From Tetragonia tetragonoides (lineage: Eukaryota > Streptophyta > Magnoliopsida > Caryophyllales > Aizoaceae), in NCBI GenBank assembly GCA_038025085.1, contig CM076148.1:37903691-37967690 (forward strand): a DNA stretch of 64,000 bases, given 5' to 3'. Position 1 is the first letter of the stretch. Each line of letters opens with the position of its first letter. Made by a program: the position numbers and the translations under genes. The notes below the pieces were generated by a model, which was not told the origin of the DNA, ran no database searches, and saw only the letters and a program-made list of their open reading frames with translations. Of the stretch, positions 43,335-54,651 are shown piece after piece.

Positions 43335-46300
43335 TCAGGCATACTCGGTGCTGTAGTCCAGGTTAAACAAAATGTTTCTGCGATTCTCAGAACCCATCAA
43401 GATTTTGCACTGCCTAGCAAGGGATTCTACTCGGTCATCGCTTTCTTTGTCCATCTCTCGGAGACACCGCCTTCTGACCTTCTTTAATGTTTCTCTCGAG
43501 GGTTGAAAGCCAGCTTCCAACTGTCACCACATTGCCACATTAGAAGTTTGCATTTGAGTTATCCAAGAATTTGAAACAGTTAACAAGAAAGGGTGATTAT
43601 TACCATTGAATTAATTACACCAAGAGCAGCCTTCTGATCTCGGTTGACGAGATGAGCATCAACAAGTAAACTATAGGACATGGCATTTGGTTTGACACCC
43701 AGGCTACATAAATGTTCGAATACCCTTGTAGCTTCAAACGTCTGCCATTAAGGAAATGAACAAATCAGTGAAATGAACATGGTTTCAAGGAAGCATCATT
43801 TTGCATTCCAACAAGGTACTAGTAAACTCAATTTTTTTGCCTACGCCAATAAGCAACTTTGGTGAATTAAAACAAGATGGCCCCGGTGAGCCACCTTAAC
43901 GAGCAGGCAGCCCCCAATATCATAAGCTTTTGAAGGCATTATTTGACACTGATAACATATTGTTCCGATTTCTAACTGAACCAAAATGGCAAACAATTGG
44001 ACAGCCTATCAGTGATAAGTTAGAGGACAAGGAGGGAATGAGATATATCATACCTTTTTGAGCTTCGCAAATGCATACATTAACGCATTGTATGAATGTA
44101 TATTGGGGGATAACCCAAACGAAGAACTAATTGCCTCAAATGTTTGATAAGCCCGGTCAAGGTCCCAAATATTGGCACAACCCAAAACTATACAATTCAA
44201 GGCAGCAACAGATTTGTAAGGAGGGTCTGCACGACTCAGATTCTCCAGTTGAAAATAAACCTAAGAAGTAATAAATAAAGATATAATTTATTTATTTTTG
44301 GATAAAGATAAACAAAGATATAATTACACAAGCAAAACCATGAAACACACAATAAATTGCATATAGCTTCGCATCGAAGGAGACTGACGTCAATTATGAT
44401 TAAAACCCTTTAAAATAAAGCTTGTGTACAAGTGTTCCACCAAACTTTTTAGACTACTTAATTACATGTAGGGCGCAACTATGTTTACCAGACATATGCC
44501 AAACATAACTCCAATCGTACAAGAAACATATTCCTTTTTAGTGGAATCACTAAGCAAGAAATGAAGCCAACCAGCAAGCAAGAGAAATTGTTATGAGATG
44601 CTGTGAAGATGGTCATGTCTCAACAAAAGCAGTTAAATGAGCATCAGATCAAAGATGTGATGATAAGTACACTCAAAAAGATATATAGCGGAGAAATTTT
44701 TCTCAGAAAAAATAAAATAGAAGAAGTCAAAAAGGAGATGGAATTGCACATCAGCTCATGCCAAGACCTCAACCTTTAAAAAAGGGGAGAAACTTCTTTA
44801 ACATTTATCAAATTTGAATGCCGTCAATGAAGATATACAGGGCATCAAACTAAAAATGAAGGATGAAAAGCCTGCAAAATCTCTTGGGCTGACACTAATG
44901 TATTTGGATGCAGCATTAGGAACTCAATTGGCCAAGTGAATAAGATATAATAAAAACTTCATCAAGTGAATATTGCATACGACTCCATCTAGAACCCTCT
45001 CCTACCATTGCAGATCAAAAACAAAAAGAATTTCTTAGCATCATGGAATATGGATGATGAGAAGGGGAAAATATCAGCATTTCTAACTATATGAAGGGAT
45101 AGAACCGCGCATATATGAGACATACCGAATCTAATGTTTCAAAACCTTTGTTGCAACAAGCCACGACCAGTGGATGTAGAGAAGTAAAAGGAGAGAGCAT
45201 ATCCTCTGCATCTTCAGAATTTGCATGTACCCTTTCAAGTTCATTTAAAGTAGTAAAAGCTCTCTGCAAGTTTCCCAGCGAAGCAAGCGCACATATCTTA
45301 GCCAAGTAGGTTTCAGGTTCAGGGTTCTTTTTACGCAATGATCTCTTCAAGATGGACCATGATGCATCCAAAAGAGTGGAGTTGTATGTTCGGCTAGCTG
45401 TGGAAAGAGCAGAGACGACTAGTCCTTCATCAACAGAGAGATAAACAGGGGGCCTTGCATGCTCACCCTGCGCAATCCATCTAGCCATAAATTCCAAGGC
45501 TAAAAATGTCAGCTTGCTGTGGTCATTTTGCATCGCAACTTCTGCAAGGGTGACACACATTTTCCAAGGGGGGCACAGATCTTTATTTTGGTCCATAGCC
45601 TGATAATGTGAAGTACGGAGAAAGTCAATATCAGAACACAAAAACCATATCCCACGTGATTTTAGAAAGGAGAAAAAAAGTCAAAAGGTACCTTGCACTT
45701 CTCTATAATCGACACCAAGCTGTCCAATCTTTGCTTACTAATACAGCATCGCACACAATCACCAAAACACTTTTTCGACAGCATATAGCCAGACTTTAGT
45801 GTTAAATCTATATATTTCAAGGCAGCATCAATCTGGTCTTGCTGAAATAGCATGCTAACAACCAAATCATATGATTCATCATCGGGCTGAGATTCTTTCC
45901 CTGAATGCAGCATCCTAGAGGCAAAAGCAAAAAACTCATTCAACACAAGGCTTACAAAATCACAGAAAATTATTTTTTAAGCAAAAAGATACATATCATA
46001 ACACACACCACAAAGTACACAACATACAGCTCAAACCGCTCTTCACATATCTAATTTTAACCATCATGGAACATAAATACATAATTGAATAATTGGTCAA
46101 TACTGTCTGCAATTCCACAAAACATTTTATCACTAATTTCACTGTGGGCACACATATTGATCTCTTTTTTAAAAGGAGAACTTCCAGGTAACCACCTATT
46201 ATACACCAATTTTTGCACAGAAACACCTTTTACAAATATTTTTCAGGAGAACCACCTATCGAAAAGTAAAAATCCCCAAATTTAAACACCATGGTTCACT

Positions 46301-49300
46301 TTCTCATTTAAAAAACAAAAGAAGTTTCCTGTTCTGCCTTCACGTGTGTGGTAGGTGGGGCGTTCTTCTTGCTTCAGCACCCTATCTAATTTTCCACATA
46401 CTAATAAGAATTTCCCTTCCCCAAATTAAAATTTCCTATCCCAAAATTACTATCCCCTGCCCCAAAGTTAAACCCCCTCCCCCTTCACACACTATCTCTC
46501 TATTTCCATCTGTGTTTTCTCTGACAAGCAGCAACCATATCAGCTTGATACCCGGATTCCTTCTATACCCTTCCAAGACAGGAGCACCGTGACACATATT
46601 AGAGGTAGTAGTATGGTTCAACCCTTTCCTTTATCTTATAAGTTCATGATATGGTCTCTCTGCAAAATGACTATGCAGAACTTCAAGTGTGAATTCAAAT
46701 GGAGAAGCATTGATGGTTCAAGATTAATTCAAATGGCAGAGGGAGAGAGAGAGAGAAAGAGAGGGGGGTGATTTTTATTCGGTGGTGGTGGGTGGAATTC
46801 TTATTAATTTGTAGAAAATAAGACATGACACCTGATGCCGAAAAATTAAGGAAAATACCCCACCTTCCACACACGTGAGGGCATAACGGGAAACTTATGT
46901 CAATTTCTCACTGCAAGTGAACCATGGTGTTCAAACGTGGGGTTGGGGATTTTGTTTTTAATAGGTAATTCTGAACGAAAACAAGAAAAGAGCAATTCAA
47001 TAGGTGATTCTGTGCATAAAGTGGTAGATTATCAGAGGTTCCCAGCAAATTATCCTTCTTTCTAGAGATAAGCACATTACACATATCTATCTCTTACCAT
47101 TATCATTTCCTTTTGTCCCAGAACAATTTTAAGTATTAAGGAATCAAAACGGAAAAATACAGCCAGTAAGCCAGTATCTATCCACTCAAAAGAACTCCCC
47201 AATAGAAGGTAGAAACGGTGGGAAGATGGACAAATTACCATTCATCAAAATAAACAGAACCATTAAACCAGTTCCTCTTGCAAAGCTCAGTGTAAGGTAC
47301 TCTCAAACAATAAGCAAAAGGTTCTCCAAGGGTAAAATCTTGACCATTCGTAAAAATGCAAATCAGAGATCACAAGATTCCAACACTTCTGGAAGCTCTT
47401 TAAAAAGAAACGTCAAGTTCTCAGCATCAAAGACAGGTAGACAAGCAAAGGGTTCTACACTAATCCAAGGTAAGTAAGGGTCAAAATGACAAAAGTCACT
47501 GGCCATTACAGGATCCTCTCTTGTGCATAAGGGTGTAAACGAGCCGAGTCGCGGGCTCAGCTCGGTTTATTTTGGCTCGGCTCGGGCTCGGCTCGATTTA
47601 GGCTAGTGACTCGGCTCGATTTGGCTCGACTCAAATTTAAACTCATTATTACAAACGTTAAAAAAAATTGATTTAAAATAATTGCAATTGAAACGTTCTC
47701 ATATGAAAAAAAACCCTTAAAAATTAAGAAATCTCTAAAAAAATATTTAATGGTTTTATTCGAATGGAGAGGAAAATCAACTAAATCGAGCCAACCGAGC
47801 CGAGCCATAGTAGGCTCCGGCTCGGCTCGGAGAGCATTCGAGCTGGCTCGGGCTCGGCTCGGGCTCGGTTTGACCCGAGCTCGAGCCGAAGCCGAAGGCT
47901 CACCGAGTCGGATCGACTCTGTTACAACGTGTGAACAGGGTGCAGTAACACACTTGCAGTTACACATGCCCATACAAGATTTAACAAATTCCCTAACTTC
48001 ACCTGATTCAAATATGTTCACAGGACACCCAGAGAAAAATCTGCAAGCAGCATAGCCAAACATCAATTGGTTGATTTTTGACTGACCCTTATTGGTTTCC
48101 CAACCCTCCTGTTTCCCAGGCTTCTATTCAAACCTCCCCCCCCCCCTCATGAAACCAAACAGACTTGACTATCTCTTCGTCCCTTACCCAATGATCACTT
48201 CCCTTTCCAAACACAGCAATACCTCAATGGCTGATCAATTTTAACCATTTCCTCTTTGATCTCAACTCAGGGCACCAAATCAATTTCGCTACATATTCAC
48301 ATATGAGCAGTAAAGAATTGCCAACACCCAATAAGTGCAAGTGAGAAACAACAGTCGATATGCTCAAGTAAAATAAAGGAAAATTTGTTGCAAACAAATG
48401 TTAAATTGCAGAAAATAATTTCAACTACATGAGTGTGCAAAATTCCAACTATTTAAGTTGTCACAGTGGGTGCTCCCAACTATACACTGCCAGGATTTCC
48501 GTTACTTGTCACCCATTTAATTATTTTGTTTCAATTAAATTATTGGCAGCACTAATTTTCTTCCTTTGTGAATTCTTATTATGTGCAAACTAAAACTGAA
48601 GGACTCTCCTACTTTTTCTAAAGTGTGAACATGGTCCTCATCCTCCCAATTGCCATTGTCTCTCTCTGTCCGCACACACTTGAAAGCAGTCTCTCCTAAC
48701 TCTGATTATGTTATTTTCTTGAAACTCCCCTTGCCCTCCATTACAGAACTGTATTCTCTCTTCGAGACTGTGGCCTTTTGTTATGGCCGAGACTAAATGA
48801 GAGCTCTTGACCTTCAATAGAAGGAGAAAGACGTGAAGGAGGAGAGAGAATGAGAAGAGAAAAAGGAAGTAGTAGTTTAATACAAGGCAGGTAGGCTATC
48901 ACTTAACTGGGCAGACGTTTTTCAGTTCTGTCAATGGCCCCTTGTCTTACATCTCGATCCCATGGAGCTTAAAAGAGAGGATGGAGAAAAAGAAGAGAGA
49001 TAACTGAAAGAAAATGGTTTATTGTAATTTGTAAATTGAAGTGCCAGAAAATAAATAAAATAATAGTAACACATAGATAGCTTTAAACGGAAATTTTAAC
49101 AATGTTAAGCAGGGTGCACCCATTAGAGCTTAAATACTTCATTTCTTTTCTTTTCTTTTTTTAATGCAACTCGTGTAGTTTGGATTGTTTCCTGCAACTC
49201 AGTCATAGCCTCGATTATTTCCAACAAATTGTCCTAACATATTAAAAGCAAGTGAATTAATTTGCAAAGTGCGCTTGATTGGTTGTCATTGGTAGTTATT

Positions 49301-51945
49301 CTCTCGTTGCACCCACATTGATGATGGTAAAGTTTGATCTCCATTGGGATGGCTGAGGTGGCAGGCAGAAGGCCCAATGTGATTGAGAAGACTAGCATAG
49401 TGGAGCCATGGTGATTATGAAAAGTATATGCCGCCGAAGTGACTATATGCCATCCGATAGCAAGCTGAAAGGGCATTTTAGAAATAACTGGATAATAATT
49501 CATTGGCCGGAAAGAGAAATGGTTGTACTGATTGGATTCATTAATGGTGGGCTCAAATTAGCTATCTATTCAGTAACAATCAGGCAATGATCACTGATCA
49601 ACTAAGTGAAAAGGCAAATATTGAGATCCAATATTGTAAAGAATAGTAAAGGAGCTAATAAATTTTGTGAAGAGAGCACCATGCCACTATGCCAGTAGAA
49701 GACCAACTACTTGGGCACACAAATAGTGACGACATCACATGGCTCCACAATGTAGTGGCAAGGCTGCCAACATGACCTCTAATCGGGGGTAACTGGTATA
49801 ACATAAGCATGGAACCTTAACATGCCATGGGTAGAAAGTAAACCTATTGTTTATTAATTTAAAATAAAACACAATAAAATCTTTTTCATGAGAGCCATAG
49901 GTAACTAACAGAGTGCTTATTTAAACTTTTGAACTTCCATTTTCACCATGGCCGACCTAAATGCATCCATAGCACGCACATGATTGGCAATATAATTAGG
50001 AAAAATTTTGATAACACATCAACACCTAAAGCTCCAATTCTCTATTCCCCTTCCAGGAAGCATGTGGGAGCACCAAATTAACACATTCACAAACTATCAT
50101 CCCAGGTGTTCCCAGCTTCCATAAAGGGGTACATTGACCATCATTCCCCCAAGATAGGATGTATATAATCCCCCACCCTGACCAGCAGAACAAGGAAACA
50201 ACCGCACAGGGTCAAAGCATGATTAGACTACGAAACACACTACTATAACATGAGCTCATTTTCTACTATTTCGCTCAGGGGTAGGACCGTAGGGTTGGCC
50301 ATGAGTCAAGCTATTCATTAACTGTTTGGGCTCAACTCCTTCAAAAGATCAATTAGACTTAGTTTGTTTGCTAAATGAATCAACTCAACTTCAGGCTTGT
50401 TTTAAAAACGAGCCAAACTAAGCTTTCATGGCCTTCGGTTTGAAAGCTCATGAGCCTCAATGAACTTGATTCTACACATATTCTCTAAGACTTTAGAGTT
50501 GATTAATTACATTATAACAATGCTTTAGTCTTTCTCATTATTGGAACTGTACATATTTTGATTGTCATTGTAATCATCAATATCACTTTCATAGACTAGT
50601 TAGATTTTATAGTGGGTAGACAAACACCTTTAGTCCTAAATTATCAGGCCAATGAATTGGTACTTATTTTCAATATCATTTGACAATTTCAAAAGATAGA
50701 CTGGCAGATAAATATATGTTCAAAAAAAGCTAGAATTTCGGTAATATAATCAAGCCAAACTTGAGCTTGACATTACAACTCAAACCGATTTCCACCTCGA
50801 GTTCAAGTATCCTGAAGTAATCCAAGCCAAGATTTTCAGTGGTTTGCCCCGATCCAGCTCGGCTCATAACCAATCCTACTCAAAGCACATAACATACACC
50901 AATACAAATGGATTTCAAAGCCAAGTTCACTCAAATTCCCATAATAACGTTGTTAGCATCATCTTGTCTTGCTAATTAATGGAAGTATACATATTTTGAT
51001 TGTCAATTTAACTATTAAATTGTCACTTTCATAGACTAGTTAGTTAAATTTCTTGTGGGAATTATAGTCAACTAAAACTTGAGCTCAACTTTACAAGCTC
51101 GAAACAGCTCGAGTTCTAGTATCTTCAAGCAAACAAAACCCATGCTTTTTAATGTTCCTACTCAAAGCGGGTCACATAGACCAATTCAAATGCCATCATC
51201 TCAATTAGCTCTATCCATGATCAAACCAACTACATTCTAATTATTTCATATAACTCTAAAGAAAAAGGAACAAAACACAAAAAAAAAAAAAAAAAAAAAA
51301 AAATCAAACAAATGCCAACAAAGTCAATTACCCTTCAAGAAGCTTCTCAGCAGCCTGGGCTTCCCCTGCCTGATTCATAGCCTTAAGAACCAAATTAAAC
51401 GACGCCGTATTCGGTTCCATCCCGAACTCCTCCATTCGACTAACAGCATCCAACAACTCCCCAGCTGAAGCAGCACTCATAAAATGCGCCCTCAGATAAT
51501 GATTATACAACAACACATCAGGCCGATTAGGTTTTCCATTCTTATCCAACGATCCAATCCACGTATCGAATAACTGAATCATGTGACGCCATCGATTCGA
51601 AGCCACCCAATCTGCGAAAATATTTTTGATCGAATTCAAGTCCTGGTTTTGCGCTAATACTTTGATTTGATAGTCGTCGTTTTGAGGGCGAAATCCTACA
51701 GGGACGAGTGTTGACTGAGCAGCGTGAATGTTAGGGTTTCGCCAATTTTGATTGTAGAGAGGGCTACTAGTGGCTGGATTTGGGGGAAGTGGTGATAATG
51801 GAGTTTCGGCGAGTTGAGGTTCTTGATTGAGGTGAGAGAAAGTGGTGATTGCTTTGAGGGTGGTAAAGGAGGTTTTGGTAGGGTTTAGGGTTTTGATTAG
51901 GGTTCGTGATTTGGCGATGAACATCATCGCCATTTTTGATTGCAT
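43335..51945 (-). CDS. Pentatricopeptide repeat protein (At1g26460-like), organellar
   Basis: Six exons on the minus strand: 51332-51945, 45692-45914, 45126-45599, 44054-44260, 43604-43741 and 43335-43520. They join in frame to 613 residues with GT-AG introns. The N-terminus (MQSKMAMMFIAKSRTLIKTL) is rich in basic and hydroxylated residues, consistent with mitochondrial targeting. Helical-pair PPR signatures include VLLYNHYLRAHF, MEPNTASFNLVLKAMNQAG, NIHSYNALMYAFAKLKK and VKPNAMSYSLLVDAHLV. It is P-class, without E or DYW domains; such proteins bind organellar RNA. I recall this layout from Arabidopsis At1g26460. Intron 1 is 5.4 kb and full of transposon remnants. The C-terminus ends DYSTEYA. 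Confidence 0.88.
46175..47050. mobile_element. Long-TIR Mutator-like non-autonomous element
   Basis: About 180-200 bp at 46175-46365 reappears inverted at 46855-47050. Both arms share TTTGCACAGAA(A/T)CACC (T/A variants), AACACCATGGTTCACTT, GTTTCC(T/C)GTT and CACGTGTGTGG(T/A)AGGTGGGG. Long inverted arms with a short unrelated centre fit Mutator-like elements. No transposase; the 9-bp target duplication could not be found. Lies in PPR intron 1. Confidence 0.65.
47529..47935. mobile_element. GAGCC-rich hAT-like MITE
   Basis: Left end AAGGGTGTAAACGAGCCGAG followed by runs of GGCTCGGCTCGGGCTCGG. The right arm has the complementary CGAGCCGAGCC and GCTCGGGCTCGG runs around an AT-rich core (47630-47770). 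This is the usual plan of plant GTGTAAACGAGC elements. The right terminus is too degraded to define. Confidence 0.5.
48380..49232. mobile_element. Second long-TIR Mutator-like element
   Basis: Arms at about 48380-48510 and, inverted, 49090-49232 share AATTTGTTG(C/G)AAA, CTACA(T/C)GAGT, TTTAAG(T/C), TGGGTGC(T/A)CCC and TTTCCGTT. The centre is GA/CT-rich and non-coding. In PPR intron 1, about 1.3 kb from the first Mutator-like element. Confidence 0.55.
50500..51215. repeat. Imperfect ~400-bp direct duplication
   Basis: Ordered phrases occur twice: ACATATTTTGATTGTCA (50550 and 50988), TTTCATAGACTAGTTAG (50588 and 51028), a GAGCT(T/C)...ACAA...CTCGAGTTC block (50763 and 51081) and CTACTCAAAGC (50876 and 51159). 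Both copies lie in PPR intron 1. Origin not identified. Confidence 0.65.
51275..51302. repeat. Poly(A) tract in PPR intron 1
   Basis: About 28 A residues, roughly 30 bp inside the intron from the exon 1 donor on the opposite strand, where it reads as a T-run. Confidence 0.9.
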
Positions 51946-52338
51946 CTGAGGTTAATTGAACTGAGAGTGAGGTAATGGAGAGAGAAAGAGGAGAGAGACT
52001 AGGGTTTTAGCAAATCTGGCGCTCGGTGTGCTGACGAATGACGATAATGTGGTTTTGGTTTAGGGGGTGAAAATGAAATGGCGGGTTTCATGGGGAGCTC
52101 TAGCTACAAAGTACAAAGAACTAAAAATAAGTCAAAAACTTAGAGTACATCTTCTTCTCTTTTTTGAGTGAAAAAAACTTATACATCTTTGATAAAATAC
52201 GTATTTATGAAATTGGTTAACTAAAACAATAGTGAGTTAACTTTGAAGTTACTCGAGAGAAATTTGTTGGTTAAATATGCATATTGGATCATACAAAGAG
52301 TTAATCATGAATATAAAGTCTTGAAAAGGTAGTATACT

Positions 52339-53682
52339 TGATGAGTGCGTAAATACGGCTAATTATTCATACGTAGATCGCACTCATTTATCCTATGTTT
52401 ATATAAATTCTCTTATATTTTACTAATTTATGAGTAATTATATATGAGGATTACTACTTTGGTGTTTTAATTGTGATTTTAGGGTCAAATTAAACTCCAT
52501 ATGCAAAAGACTTAGAATTCTCCTTGAATGCTCAACATAATCAAAACAAGAGCAAGTTGTGAAATGCTCTTTGGAAGCATCAAGGCCTTGAAGATTATTG
52601 AATAAGAGAGTAACTAATGCCTTAATTGTTTTGAGAGTTACTAGGTGACTTATTTTTGATTAGGGGGTTACCTTGTGTAAACCGTCTAGGTTCATCTTGA
52701 TGTTTTCCTATAAATAGGTCATCATCCTACCTCATATGGCCATCCCATCTTATACCATCTCTACTCATATCTCATTCTCTAGTCCATTTTATGCTTTCTA
52801 GACTACTAGTCATTAGAATAAAAACACTTAGAATTCATTCAAGCTTTATTAGTTCATTGTTGTAATCGAATATCGAGTTCAAGCATTCCTCTATTTTCTC
52901 TTGAAGATTATAATCAAAGCTACTTGTTTTATTTCTTATCTCTACTCTCTCTTTCCCTATCTCCATACTTCTAATTTCAATTATTTTATTTAGTTTAATC
53001 TTTTACTATTTATTCGATTTTAGCATGAATTTCACTACGTACTTTGTTATAGTTATAGAGATCATTAGTAGCTAATTTCTTTTATCTAGGGTTGATGTAC
53101 CTTAATCGAATCTATGATGCTTAATTAAATAAGTAGAAATTGGCATGTCATTAGAATCGTTGCACAATGTTTGATTGTAATATTGTAGCTTATATTAGAT
53201 GATTATTTCAAATTCGAGATAAGCTTATTAATCATCGTAACTCAATCATTCATCAAGTTTGCCTAATCACGAGCGTAGTTTAGAATAACTTGGGACTATT
53301 GAAAAGGAAATTATTTACTTCATGCTCTTGATATTTTCTTAACTCCATGAGAATAGGTAGTTAAGTATTATATTGAGTATTCCTTTATTGCTTCGAGAGA
53401 AGGTTTTAGTATTATTATTTCCGTCCTTGCAACATTCGACATGACATGCTAGTTAAACTTGTTTATTCGCATCTAAGATCTTGGTTAAGTAAAATCAACC
53501 TAGGCTTTTATCTTGTTATTTTTTCATATATTACTAATTATATTTCCTTGTTTCAATCCAACAAACCAATTGATAATTGATTAGCTTGTTAATTTAAGAA
53601 AACTTTGTACTTGGAATCACTTGCTCCTTGTGGATCGATATTTTATTACTTCGATACAACCCGTATACTTGCGGGCCTATCA
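52339..53682 (-). mobile_element. Probable solo LTR (1.34 kb)
   Basis: Read on the minus strand it begins TGATAGGCCCGCAAGTATAC and ends ACGCACTCATCA, TG...CA ends of a type common in plant Gypsy LTRs. The flanking 5-mers are ATACT (52334-52338) and ATAGT (53683-53687), one mismatch. No internal domains or second LTR. It lies upstream of the PPR gene. Confidence 0.6.
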
Positions 53683-53786
53683 ATAGTTGATTGTGTATTG
53701 TGAGGTTAGTTTTCATGGTAAAGACCATTGTTCAAATCCATTAAGCACTCTTTGTTTGCATACACTCGGGATTTATCCAACGCTAA

Positions 53787-54648
53787 TGGCATGTTTGGTT
53801 TGGGGTAATGATTAAAAGGGTAATGGAGCAGATTAAAGGGTTAAATAGTTATGTGAAGTGGTGGTGAGGGTAATGATTAAGGAGGTAATGGATGAGAAAT
53901 GAGGGGAAAATGGGGGAAAAATCATTACCCTAGGGGAGGTCGATAACTAATTTAAGGATGGCAATGGGGGGCAGGAATGGATATAGGTATATCCATACTC
54001 ATACTCACCTTGCTACAGTCAATCTGTCACCCGCCCCATTCCCATCATGGGTAAGATTCTCAAAACCATTCCCTCCCCAATGGGTATGAAATGGGAACTA
54101 CACCCACCCCAATTACCCAGCGGGTATACATACCCACCTAATACCCGCCCCAAACCCACCTGTTACCCACCTTAAATCCACATGATACCCGCATAAAGCA
54201 ATTACAATATATTTAACATATAAACCTAACAAATGTGCAAATTGTGTCATTATAACAAACAACAAAACTAAGATAGATTTGAACAAATTGTGTCAATACA
54301 TTTTATATTTAGAATGTTTACACTCCTTTATTTTTAGATGGTATGAGGCGGGTATCCAACTGGGGAATAACACAAACCATCCCTGTTCCATCCTCACGAC
54401 GGTTTCACTTTTTCAAAACCATCCCCGTCTGACGCTCCCTCATCCCCACTCCATTTGGGACGAATGCGGACTGAAACCCACCTATACCCGCCCCATTGTC
54501 ATCCCTAGTAACTAATATCCCCCAAATGTGGGTAATCATTACCTGCCTTTTCACAAAATCTAACTCTCACTACCTCAAATACTTCTCGGTTTAGCTTATA
54601 AATTCAATATATTACCCCTTTAATCATTACTCAAATCCAAACAATCTC
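53787..54648. mobile_element. Tourist-like (PIF/Harbinger) MITE carrying a nested hAT MITE
   Basis: Left TGTTTGGTTTGGGGTAATGA and, inverted, right TGTTTGGATTTGAGTAATGA continue into ATTAAA-GGGTAAT, a TIR of about 36 bp. TAA flanks both sides (53784-53786 and 54649-54651). Without the nested element it is about 297 bp. Confidence 0.8.
53952..54508. mobile_element. hAT-type MITE nested in the Tourist element
   Basis: Left TTAAGGATGGCAATGGGG and, inverted, right CTAGGGATGACAATGGGG form the TIR (four mismatches). The 8-bp duplication TAACTAAT flanks both ends (53944-53951 and 54509-54516). Subterminal ACCCGCCCC and GGGTATAC-like words repeat in both arms. Confidence 0.87.
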
Positions 54649-54651
54649 TAA

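Noticed and set aside
43900..43985. Possible extra PPR exon between 43741 and 44054
   Set aside because: The frame is open for a short stretch, but exons 4 and 5 already join in phase to give a continuous repeat (AKLKK-TFEATRVF), so it is not needed.
47557..48066. 169-codon minus-strand ORF rich in Arg, Ala, Glu and Pro
   Set aside because: It is produced by GAGCC/GCTCG repeats of the hAT-like MITE.
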